Shown here: one piece after another, positions 12,295 through 23,461 of the stretch
How the letters are laid out: the number at the start of each line of letters is the position of its first letter
How positions within the stretch are numbered: the stretch's first letter is position 1
NCBI RefSeq assembly: GCF_000004075.3
Contig: NC_026658.2
Span: 24,106,075-24,170,074, forward strand
Reading direction: 5' to 3'
Source: Cucumis sativus
Taxonomy: Eukaryota > Streptophyta > Magnoliopsida > Cucurbitales > Cucurbitaceae
Length of the DNA: 64,000 nucleotides
Notes under the pieces: model-generated
Databases searched by the model: none
Told to the model about the DNA's origin: nothing
Seen by the model: the letters and a program-made list of their open reading frames with translations, nothing else
Position numbers and translations under genes: made by a program

Positions 12295-12535
12295 GTCTGT
12301 TATAGTATAGGAGTTTTGGGCCGAGGCTTTGTAGTTTTGGTTTCTTATAGGCACAGTTTCGGGCCGAAAGTACCTTGGGCTTAGATTGGGCCCAAATCTT
12401 TGATTTAGGGAATTTATTCTGGGCTCTCACGATCTGCACTAACAAGTCGAAAGGCCCATTTCGAATGGCCCATTTATGGTAACTAAACTGGTTGAAAGGA
12501 GTGATTTTTTGGGTTTCTTTCACCCTAATCCTATT
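12295..12535. promoter_or_regulatory. Cluster of site II (TGGGCC/GGCCCA) motifs without an assigned gene
   Basis: Six GGGCC/GGCCC-type motifs fall in about 150 bp: near 12318, 12354, 12385 (TTGGGCCCAAAT), 12417 (GGGCTC), 12453 and 12467 (two GGCCCATTT). A CACCCTAAT element near 12521 resembles a telo-box. Site II plus telo-box combinations are known in promoters of plant housekeeping and translation genes, where TCP factors bind. The 137-codon open frame on the minus strand through this region has no domain. The cluster may be the promoter of a decayed or unannotated gene. Confidence 0.35.
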
Positions 12536-14851
12536 CCTAAGTTTTTATACTTTTAAATCATCATTTCCTTCTCATTCCATGAGACTTGATCAACTTTTTC
12601 TCCATGCTTTCAAATGTCCAAATTTGTATGTATACTCTTAATATATACTCAATTTAGTCTATAGTTGTAACATCCATAGTCTAAGATTCAAGCTAGAATT
12701 TGGAATCCATATTTGACATTTTATGGCTCCAACTACGTCATCCTTACTTGTCTTAGAGGGAAAGTTGTTGTCACTAACCAACACGAATTGTTTCAAGTTA
12801 AAATTGCTTCCGGCTAAGCACACTTGACACTAAAATTCCTATGATCGAACTACCGAAAAAAGAAGATGCATTTTATTAGTATAAGTAGTAAACTACAGTT
12901 CTTTTTTTTTTTAACCATACTTTTATGTTCTCAAGTTTTCTCTCATTCAAATGTGATATTTGTTCATTCATGTCTCTATCATAAACTTGAGGCGCCTAGA
13001 ATATTTTCACTACAAACTTTCATTTCACATTCATCTAGTATTTGATGGCATACAAATTCTCATTGTTATTTAATAGAATTAGATAAAAACTTATTAGGAC
13101 TTGTTATTTAAAGTTGTAGTTGTCATGAGAGGTTGCCTTAGATTTATATGCTTTGCATCTTAGTGATATATCTAATTTGGTTTGAATTGCTCTCTACTAA
13201 CTTAGTAACTTTGTTACATGGAATTCTTGGATACGTCTTGCTTTCTTAGTGACAACTATGTTACGTTAAAAGATTAAATTTAGATATTTAAAAATACACT
13301 AACTATAAGTAAATAAATTTCAAAGTACATTCACCAAAATTAGATATCTTGAATAAATAATTAATAGCGGAGGCATGCAATGATAGTTGGAGTTAGTTTT
13401 TTTTTTTATTAAACTATGAACAAACCGACTATGGTCGGTTAAGTAAATGTTCAAATTGACCTCGACTGTCAATGAACGTCGAACAATCAATTTTCTAAAT
13501 TGAGAAGCATCAACTTTGAATGGAAAAGATGAAAATTTGAGTGATAGATAATAGAATAGTGATTGAAAAATAGAGTGACATGATTTAACACACATTATTA
13601 GGGCCACATAGACACGCCTAACTAATCAACACTTAAATCTCCACATCATTCTTCAACACCTCCTCTCTCTTACATTATGACATACAAACAATCCCAAAAT
13701 TATTATTATTATTACTTAAGTATTAAAATATAAATTCAATTTTTTCATTTCAAAGGTCATTCCACCTTAAATATAGAACATTATCTAATAATTGAAAATT
13801 TATTAATCATTTCAAGATTTACGTCCACTTTGGTAATCATTTTGATCTTAATTACTATTTTACTTTCTTTTGTTTCAATTCTGTATTATAATTTTCAAAA
13901 CCCTAATGAAATGAAAAAAAAACCCAAATAGTTAATCATTTATAAGTTGAGACAATATAATATTCATATATTCATTGTCAATCTGAACGAAAAAAACCTA
14001 AATGAGACATTCAAACTTGAAAATAATTTATCAACTAGAATTATTTTAAACCCATATAATAATAAGTTGACAAATGATTGACTCCATAAACTTATTATTA
14101 TTATGTCCAAAAACTACATTATTAAGCCATGATTGAAAATATTAAAAAAAAAATAGACAAAATATTCTCTTTGATCAATTCAATCATTAACACATCTTTA
14201 TCACATTGAAAAACCAGCCACCTTTATAATAATTGAAGTTTATCCTTTTTCTTATAAATAATTCATAACAAATATAAAATAATTACTCTCATTCACAAAA
14301 AAAAAAAAAAAAAAAAGTTTAATTTACACATCTCTCCTAACTCACATGCTCAAAATCTTCTTCACAAAATAGCAATCTAACATTTGCAATATATTATATA
14401 TATACCCATTTATTTATTTTTCAATATATTCCAATTACTACACACCACAAAAAACTTTGTTTCCATCTAAGTTTCACATTTAAGGAAGGAAAAAAAAAAC
14501 TATATGAGTGGATTTTTGCCGATGAATTAAAAGTAAACTTATTAGAGTTGATTATATGATTAAGTGATGAACGGTAAAAAAAAGTAATAGAATTCAACTC
14601 AAAATGCATATAATTCAAACAAGTGAATATTTTCAATAGCATCCACTGATCAAATTTACAATAATATATTTCCAATCAATAAAAAAACCAATTTAAATTG
14701 AGAAATATTAAGTAAAAAGAACACTTAATAGTATTTTTTTTTTTTTCAAATTAAGAAATTTATATTTATACAGAGGAAAAGGGAAGAGTTAAATTAGAGA
14801 CAGAGTATTGATTGGGGTTCTTTTTTTGTTATGTATATAGAAAGGAGAATT
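12536..14851. other. AT-rich intergenic DNA 3' of the MIZ1-like gene
   Basis: No recognisable gene. Holds an (ATT)n run near 13698-13712, a poly-A run of about 20 at 14299-14318, and a small palindrome AACCGAC-TATG-GTCGGTT near 13424-13441. Sequence related to the latter also occurs in intron 16 of the peptidase copies 1 and 2, so it probably comes from a dispersed repeat. The final part should contain the 3' UTR of the MIZ1-like gene. Confidence 0.4.
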
Positions 14852-15574
14852 CTATTGAGATCTGACGAAGAAAATACTCAACTCAGGGCCGGGAGCCCCA
14901 TCGGGATTAATCATATACAAAGCTTCAGAATCCTTAGATCCAACAACCCTTTCAAATCTAGCTCTCATATACGTCAATTCCCCTTCCAAGTTATCCTTTT
15001 CAGACGCCGGAGATGGCAAAACTCCCGCACCCATTGAAACCCCTCTTAAATGTTGCATAACATGAAGTTCATCATCCGACATTTGTTTCCTTCTAAACGA
15101 ATACCCAATTTTCCTTCCATTACAATAAACAGCCCACAGGAATTCCTCCATTACCTTCTTCTTATGGCTCTTCGTCTCGCTCTCCAGAGCGATCCTCAGA
15201 ATATCCGACGCCATTTCCTTGTTTAGTGCCGCCGTCTGCATCGGCAATTCGATCACGAATATAGGAAGACAATGAGGGTCTTCTTGAATCGCTAAGCTTA
15301 CTCTCCCTTTACGGTAGCCGAAGATTGTGCCCGTCGTCGCGTTGTCTTTTAAAAGGGGCTTTCGGGGGCGGCCAAGGAGAGCCACCATTTTGCACCCGGA
15401 GGTTAACATTGGGAATAATTTGAACATTTTAAGGAGCCCTCCGCCGCTGCCTCCGCCACTTCCTCCGTTGGTGGTGGTACTGGTGGAGGATGATTTGGGG
15501 CGTCTGGTGATGTGACGGAGGAGGGGGAGGAAGGCGGAATTGTCCATGAAAGGGCTGGAGTGAAGAGAAGGCAT
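14852..15574 (-). CDS. MIZU-KUSSEI1-like protein (MIZ1 domain, DUF617)
   Basis: Single-exon gene, 240 residues. A variable N-terminal third (1-60) carries a Ser/Thr-rich and Gly-rich linker (about 28-46). The plant-specific MIZ1/DUF617 domain fills about residues 78-240: GTIFGYRKGRVSLAIQEDP (about 82-100), PIFVIELPMQTAALNKEM (about 104-121), the LRIALE segment, EEFLWAVYCNGRKIGYS (about 143-159), then the conserved C-terminal MRARFERVVGS and SEALYMINPDGAPGPELSIFFV. The founding member, Arabidopsis MIZ1, is needed for root hydrotropism and associates with the endoplasmic reticulum membrane. The family is large in land plants and most members are uncharacterised, so the exact role here is unknown. 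Length, domain position and lack of introns are typical. The chosen ATG is the first in frame. An ATG at 15693 opens an overlapping frame but probably lies upstream of transcription start. Confidence 0.88.
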   Translation of the reverse strand: MPSLHSSPFMDNSAFLPLLRHITRRPKSSSTSTTTNGGSGGGSGGGLLKMFKLFPMLTSGCKMVALLGRPRKPLLKDNATTGTIFGYRKGRVSLAIQEDPHCLPIFVIELPMQTAALNKEMASDILRIALESETKSHKKKVMEEFLWAVYCNGRKIGYSFRRKQMSDDELHVMQHLRGVSMGAGVLPSPASEKDNLEGELTYMRARFERVVGSKDSEALYMINPDGAPGPELSIFFVRSQ

Positions 15575-18500
15575 GGTGGATTATTGTTTGTGTGTTTGGG
15601 GAATTTTTTTGATTTGGTTGTAAGTAAGAGAGAAGAAGGAAAGGAAATGGAGGAAGGGATAAATAGGAGAGGAAAAATTGGTTTGTTGGTCATTTTGGGT
15701 TGGGGTTTTGTGTGTCATTTGGAATCTTTCAAGTGGGAAAAGTCGAACTTATCAAACTAAACCTTCTTCCAGTTGGTTAGATTTTTTTCTAAAATTTAAT
15801 TGCAACAAAAACATTGCTAAACTATGACATAATCATTGTCACAAAGTTTCCACTTAAAAAGAAAGTTAACGCTATACTTTTCAACTATCTATTGTAAAAA
15901 TTAGATTAAATTAAACTCTTCAACTTCATAAGTGTTATTATAATCATATACCATAAAATAAACGAAAAAATTTACAAAATATCACAGCCTATTTACCATT
16001 GAACATGGTAGACTATTGTATCATAATAGAAACAAATAATAGTCTATTACGACTTATCGCTAATAAATTGTGATATTTTGCTATAACATTTGTAAATATT
16101 ATTTAGATGTTTCCTCATTTCAAATAATTTTTCTTTTAACAATTGCACAAGGCCTAATGTTCAATTTTTATCAATTCTAATTCAATTAGATGGTGTTTGG
16201 GCTAGTGACTAACTAAATTCTAACACTTTCAACATGGTTCACTATTCAAATAATTTGCAAATTTTATCTTTATCTTCTTTTTACCTTTATCGGATGTGTT
16301 TCGTACATCTCAACTACACAACTCTCACCCCAAAGCATAGATTGATCTAAGCACAAACCTTTTAACTTCAATAACATGAACATCAAACTCTAACATTTAT
16401 AGCAGTTATCTTAATAGACTAATTTTTAGTTCAAGTAAGCCATTGCCACACTTTAAGATTTGTATTTGCAATTTTTTTTAGAGTGGGGCCTGAGATGAGA
16501 GATATTATTCTATATCTTTTTAAGAAAATGTATATATATATATATATATGTATGTATTATGGGAGGAGGTAAAGGGTTGATGTTGACTGAGTTTAGTGAC
16601 TAAAAGGAGAGTGGGATTGAATGCCAAAAAAAGATAAGGTGTAGGATATCGGCCCACATTTTAAATTATACTTTCATTTTTCAATAATATTACATACATA
16701 TTTCTTCTTCTTTCACTTTCTTCATTCTAAAACATAATTACTCCCTGAATTATCTTCATATCTTAATTTTTATTGTACTAAAAAATAAAATATGTTATAC
16801 GTCAAAGAAAGGTATTGAGATCGTACAACAAAGGTCATCAATAAAAAAAACTAATTAGAACACACTAGAGAATTTTTAGCATCTTGATGTTGAAGAATGC
16901 ACGTATATGCAAGGTTATTTGTTTGATGTACTTTTCTTAACATGTATGACGTTGTTGTATTTAATTTTTAATGTAAATTTAATTATTTACTCTTTTGAAT
17001 ATTAGTTTTTAGCGTATAAATCTTTAACTTTACGCGTTTGGCTATTTTGCATAGTGAAGATATTATAATTTAGAACTATGTTAAGATCCATTCCTACTTA
17101 TATGTTTTCACTGTAGAATGATATATATTTAGTGTTTTATTTCATTAGTTTTTTTTATTGTGAAAATTTAACCCACACTGTTATATCTTCAGTGTAGAAT
17201 ATAAAGTAGAAATTTGTCAATTTAGGGAGAAATTGAAATATAAAAAATGGGAACAGAAAAAAAAAAATGGAGGCAGTGGGAATTGTTTGTCATGTGGCTT
17301 CACACCGATCATTACGTTTTGAATCAACATCATGAGTTGCTTTTTTATGCTTTTTGGAAACCCATCTATCTAAATAATATATATGAATATATATTAATAA
17401 TAAGAAGAAGAAGAATGATAATAATAATAATTGAGGTGCAGCTCATATTGCCACCCGAAAAAGGAAAAACAAAAGAATCCAGTACCTCGTGATTTTCCCA
17501 TGGAAATTTCTCTTCCTTTTTCATAGTTGGGACTCTCCATTTCTTTCTTTAGGTAACACCCTTTTCTTTTTTCTATGTCAGATCCTACTCTTATCACTAA
17601 TTAAATTAAAAAGCCACTTTATCCAACTCTACATTATATTCATACATATAGAGATTAAAGTTATGTACATTTTTATAACAACTTCATGCAAATTGCTTAA
17701 TCATCGTTTCAGGATAACTCAATCAAATTACATTTGAAAAGTATCTCCTGTCCTTACTATTATTATTACGCTTTTTTTAAAAAAATTATGAATAAATAAA
17801 CGTGATCAAAAGTAATTTAATTACATTTGTGATTCTGTTTTCATTAGAGTTATATTCTGTTAATGCAAGTAATTAGTATGGATTGATAAACCTGTCTTAA
17901 TTTGAATTTTAAATTTGAAGATAAGATATTGTTAGTTAATGTAGAGCAATGTGGGTAACAAAATTTAATATTTGATAATAAAATAATGGTCCTTGTAATA
18001 AATTGAACAATGACATTTTACTTAATTTTTTTTTCTTTTAAAAAAAAGAGAACAATTTTGAATTATATAAAAAGGAAAAGAAAAAAGTGTGGGAAGAAAT
18101 GCTTTTGAATTGATGGAATTGAAGTGTGATTTCAACTTGGCTTCCTACTTTGGGATAGTGCCCACTGACTTGAACCCAAACCAAATCCAATCAAACTAAG
18201 CACATGTTATGAAAGTCTTGATTAGACTCTCATATAAAAATAAATCAATAAAATAAAATGCTTTTCTTTTTTCTTTTTTCTTTTTTCTTTTTTCTTCTTT
18301 TGATCATAATCATAATTTTCCATTTTTGGGTTTTGAAGCTCAATTTTGAATAGTTATGCACTGTTTCTTCTCATAGATCAAGCAGAGGAGTGTAGGGTTA
18401 CCTTTTTTTTTTTTATATATATATATATATATAATAACAATATTGTTAATGATGGGATGATAACAACATTAATATTAATAATATTTTAAATAGTTAAAAT

Positions 18501-18689
18501 AAATTCTTTTTACTATTGGTGTTGATTCTCTAATATTTTCGCATAATGAAAGATGTGATTTTTTTAAAGTGCTATTAAGTATTTTTTATGTCCCTCTTGC
18601 CCACCATTAACAAAGGTTTGGAGTGCTCAAGTGAGAAAGCAAGAAAAAAATATTGCAAATATAAGGGAGTGGGCAACACTGTTGTATTG
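15575..18689. other. AT-rich intergenic region with promoter of the MIZ1-like gene at its left edge
   Basis: The first 150 bp should be the leader and promoter of the minus-strand MIZ1-like gene; a TATA-like TATTTATCC reads on the minus strand at about 15655-15663. At about 15960-16110 there is a degenerate member of the TCTATCA-type hairpin repeat family. Microsatellites: (TA)n at about 16530-16548, a (CTTTTTT)n-like run at 18260-18297 and (TA)n at 18414-18433. Small open frames at 17247-17737 have no domain. Confidence 0.45.
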
Positions 18690-19110
18690 AATTATTATTA
18701 GTTGAACACGAGAAGGAGGTTTAAGCTTAATCATGTGGATGTGTGGTGTGTGGTCTAAACAATCAAAGGTCCGGGGTGGGGGTTGTGATTTACAGTGAGA
18801 GTGGCGATGTGGTGCATGTCTGCTCAAGTGCGGTTCAATGAAAGTTATGGATTTGTTGATACGGATGAAATTACCGTTATTAGATAAGGCTATCGGTGGT
18901 CGAAGCTAGGTCTAGGTTGCTCGAATGTTTGGATTGAGTCTCGGGCGAAAGTTGTTTTGAATCACTTCTATGTTATGAATTTTTCTTTTGGAGTGCTATA
19001 TGTCGAATGTCAGCTTTATTTACCCCAATTGAACATTAATTGTTGGCCTCAGTTTTGCCCCAACAAAGTGCAATCGAATTGCTCATAATTTTTCACATCA
19101 CATGCTTTAT
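18690..19110 (+). mobile_element. Decayed LINE remnant (RNase H segment)
   Basis: Pieces of a plant LINE-type RNase H domain read in shifting frames: RFKLNHVDVW (about 18717), RSGVGVVIYSESGDVV (about 18770-18815), and, near the end, FAPTKCNRIAHNFSHHMLYLP (read in three short frame-consistent pieces, about 19050-19113). Order and spacing fit the KLNxD start and the NxxAHxxxH end of the domain. Frameshifts and stops show it is a fossil, independent of the one at 8.5-9.5 kb. Confidence 0.5.
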
Positions 19111-22100
19111 CTACCGGTTTCTTTTGTTGCTAGTGCGGGGAGTTTCCTATTTGATTGAGAAACTAAACAAGTGGTTGAGGAGCTAGTTTGGTTGTGATTT
19201 GTTTCATTTTTTTTTAAAAAAATCGTTTCAATACTAAAATCGAGAAATGATCATATTCTTAATATGTTTTGGTAACGAGAAGAAAACCATACTTTGTTAT
19301 TTTTAAGATTTTAGTCGGAAAAGGAAGGTAATTCATTTGTTAAAAAAATGGTTTTGAGAATTGTGAAACTGAATGGGATTTTTTTTTTCATGTAAAGTAA
19401 TTATATGAATTGATGATTTTTTTTTCATGATGAAATTATTGTAGGTTCTGTTGTGGAAATGTGAAGCTGACTGTTAACTCTTTCTTTGTTTTCTCTTCTA
19501 GTGATTGTCTATTTCTTTACCTTTAATTCTTTTCCAAGGCTGCCATTGGCATCATTTGTCTTCTACCACCAAACCCAAACCCTTCTAATTTAACGGATAA
19601 CAACTATTTATATATATATATCGACCTAACTTATTTAAGTTTAATAATTTGGGTCATGTAAATTTTTGTTTGATATAATATTAAATTTGTCCTTCATTAT
19701 TCACACACTTAAATTTTTGGGTCAATCGTTGATTTAAAATGGTATCAAAGTAGTATGATCTAGGATATTCATTCAAGCTTTTGCATATCGTTGTTTTCTC
19801 TCCGTTTAATATTTCATTTCTACTTTGTAAGCATTTTTCCGTATTTCGAGCTTCTATTTGAGAGGAGTGTGATTTAAGAATTTTTAACCTAATTAAACAA
19901 AGTTGGTGTTACATGTTTAAATAATTAATGTGTGTTTGGAAGTTTAGGACATGAAGTTCTCTCAAAAGAAGGGTATATATTCCGATCTTGTTGATATGTT
20001 TGTTCGAAACTAATAATTTAAACTTAAGTTCCATTATAGCTGCCAACATTTCATGTCGATGGTTGTGTCAATATCTCAATTTTGTTGACATGCCAATGGA
20101 AATATTGACAAAATGTAGGGATGTTGATAGATATTTCTTTTAAAAAATAATAAAATAAAAGATATTTAAAATTTAAAATATATGAATTTTCACCTTTTCA
20201 AAATAAGTTGGGTACAACTAATTATAAGTAAAATTGAAAACACAGTAAATTATCAATTGACCAAAAACATTTTTAAAAAGAGGTAAATTTGAAGAAATAA
20301 TAAAAAGATATTTCCAAAAACAGATTTGATTATTATTATTATTATTATTCGGGTAGAACAAATTTCTTAAAGCCTAATTAAATTAATTACTACACTATTT
20401 CTTTTAGTACAAATAACATTATTCAACCACTGAATCAAATTGGGGTTATTTGCTATGCCTAACAAATCTTTTGTTTAATTATTCATTCTGTTGTAGTACA
20501 ATCCAATTCCAATAATTGATCAAATAATATGATAAGATGACAGCAAAGTGAGATTTTTTTTTTCTTCTTCTTTTTATGAATTATTGTAATTAAAATTCAG
20601 TTATAGATCTGTACTTTACTTTTAGAAATTTATTAAGATCAGAACATGGTAGGTTTGACAACATGATTACAATAATATTTAAAATTAAATATTAATCTCT
20701 ATTTGTGGAAATTTTTTCTTCTTTTTCCTTTAAATTCATTTAACATAGTACTAAAATTAAACTCAAACAAAAATAAAAGTCTCGTAACTTAACCCATTTT
20801 TAAAGATGATTAATTATTAATTAACTAATGTTGCCATCATGTCTAATTTATATATATTTTATTAAGACTTTAGCACTTTTCTATATAATTGTTTTATTCG
20901 AATTCATGGACTTTCAAATTAAAATATAGTTTACTTGATCATCGGTTTCATCAACTTTAAAATATCAATTTATTGTGGGCGTTGGCTTTCCTTAATGCCT
21001 TTCATATCCCTAGTTTTAATATCTGTAGATTGGATAATTAAAAAAAGAAAAAAAAAACACGTTTGAGTTCATTTTTATCAGTTCTTAAACTTTAGTTTGG
21101 AATGATTTAGTCATATGCTTTTAATTCTGTAACAATAATTTAGTTTATAAAATAAAAAAATCATCAAATTAGATGTTAATTTTTATTATTTTATAATATA
21201 AGTTATGAGTGTAAAGTCGAAAAATATATATGTTAAATCTAATTTCTACTCCTGAATTAAACCATTAAAAACTTTAAATTAATTATTTTAAAACTAAAAT
21301 ATTACAAACTTCAAAATATATGAACTAAATCTTTAACCAATTAAAATTAAAGTGATTTTGAACCTTTAAAATTTGTATACTATAGGGTGACGTAATGATG
21401 TAGATGAACAATTATGTAGGTTAGCAAAAGAGAAAATAATAATAATAATGTTTAAATACTGTTTAGTTTTGGATTTTTGTTCCTTTAATTTCGTACTTAT
21501 ACTTTTCTATCACTCATTTATTAACTTTTGTTCATTATATTTTCAACTTTATTTTATTGTCATCATTAAATTTAGAAAAGTAATGTCCCATACAATGATA
21601 CAAATGCTATGAGACTTAAATGATCATCACTTTTAAAAATACCAAAACTAAAGTGAACCTTTTTGAAAACACAATAGATCAAAATAAATGAAAAATTAAA
21701 ATACATATAAATATAAGTCAAAAGTGCAATGTCTAAAATAATATTTTATAATGACAAATTGCTAAATTATTTTCCTTTAGAATTTTTTTTTAAAAAAATA
21801 GGGAAAAAATTATCCAACAAAGTGGGCATGCATGTCCACAATTAATAAACTAAAAATAATAATCAATTTATTTATTTACTTTTTTTTTGTCTTCTTATTT
21901 TCTTGTCAATAGAAAAAAATTATATTCATAATTAGTAGGGAAAAAAACATATAATGTGAACAAACATTATAAATAATTTGTAAAATAAAAAAAATTATTG
22001 AGAAAATAATGATGGGGTTATTATATATATATGATTAGAATTTTAAGGAAGGGACCTTTTGGATGGATAATTGGGGATGGGGATGGGGTTGTGATTTTTA

Positions 22101-22391
22101 GCAACCAAACGAAGCCATAGGATATGATTTGAATACGAGCATTTCACATGATTAGGTTATACATTTTGAAACATTTGCAAATGGGTTACATAATATATTT
22201 TACAAAAATTATTTTAAAATATCATAATTTGTTTGTTTATCATACGATAAAAATAGACACAAATAATAGTCTATTTTAATAATGCTCCATAATATTTTAT
22301 TATATTTGAAAATAGTTTCATGATATATTACATCAACAGTAATTTATTACTATTTCATTTTTGTATGCTATTGAAATATCTATTAAATTAT
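19111..22391. other. AT-rich intergenic region left of the peptidase array
   Basis: No gene recognised. At 19740-19750 TGGTATCAAAG resembles the copia primer binding site (complement of initiator-Met tRNA), possibly left from a decayed LTR element. An (ATT)n microsatellite lies at about 20333-20349. A degenerate TCTATTA-type hairpin repeat lies at about 22190-22340. Confidence 0.4.
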
Positions 22392-23312
22392 ATTTTGTTT
22401 TGCATGTCACTAATAGATACCCGAAAAGTTTAATAAATATTTTTCATCAACTTCTATGTTTACGTGGCTGATCCTTATCCTTCAATTCAATCATTTTCAA
22501 TTGAAATAGAGAGAAATATGAATATTTATGTGTAATGTTCTGAATTTAATATTTCTTTGTCAGATTTTGTATCGATATTTTTATTTATTTGTTTTTAATT
22601 TAGAAATTTAGTGTTCATGTGCACCATGGAATCATTTATGGAATCAAACTGTTATTATAAACTTTTGTTTTTGCAAAATAAGGTCTACAAATTAAAATAG
22701 TTGTATTATATTATTTGTTTTAATTTTATGTTTGTAAATATTAAAGATAATTGTAGATCGATAAAAAGATAAAAACAAAAAAGTTATCTAATTCGACCTA
22801 AAATCTACATACAGTAGAGAGTTCTTAATAAGAAGAGAGTAAAAGATAGCTAATAAACACTCAACTACAAAGTATAGCCTTCGACTTAGCTTTTGGTGCT
22901 TAGTTAATTCTCTTTCATTTTCTTATACTCTATGTACTTTTAACTAAATGAGCTATTTTATTGAATAGAATAAACACAATATCAAACAATTAACATGAAA
23001 ACTTAGGAGAAAAACAGTACAAAAGTCATAATTAATAGATTGAAGTATAATTAGCATAAGAAAATGAAAAAGGGTGGTGATGAGGTGTAGACATTCCTTA
23101 AGATCATTCTTGTTTTGTTTTTTTAGAAACAGTACAGATACAATGTTTCATTTGTAACGAGCTATCAACAATTTCTATTCATATATTAATGTTAACCGAT
23201 GGTATCTTAGAAATATGAATTCATAAATGTTCGTCACTTTTTTGGTCACATGTTTGTTTTGTTTGTTATTTTTGTTGATATAGAATTTCCATTTGGTGCA
23301 GACGTCAAAGTT

Positions 23313-23318
23313 CACGTG
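23313..23318 (+). promoter_or_regulatory. G-box (CACGTG) upstream of peptidase copy 1
   Basis: CACGTG lies about 150 bp upstream of the start codon within TTCACGTGGACCCAAA, which is conserved in the copy 2 promoter. G-boxes bind bZIP and bHLH factors in light and stress responses. No convincing TATA box is seen near it. Confidence 0.45.
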
Positions 23319-23461
23319 GACCCAAAGTTCATATTCTTCCCAATAGGGAGGCGCCACGTATCGATGTTTATGAACAATTCTAACGGCCGTCCCTAAGATC
23401 TCCCGGTAGTGTAATTGCACCGATAGATGATACTGACTGAATCACCGCTCTAAGAAGAACA

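Noticed and set aside
12110..12523. Minus-strand open frame of 137 codons
   Set aside because: Longest unexplained frame on the left side, but Lys/Phe/Ser-rich with no domain. It runs through a cluster of promoter-like GGCCCA motifs, so a regulatory reading fits better.
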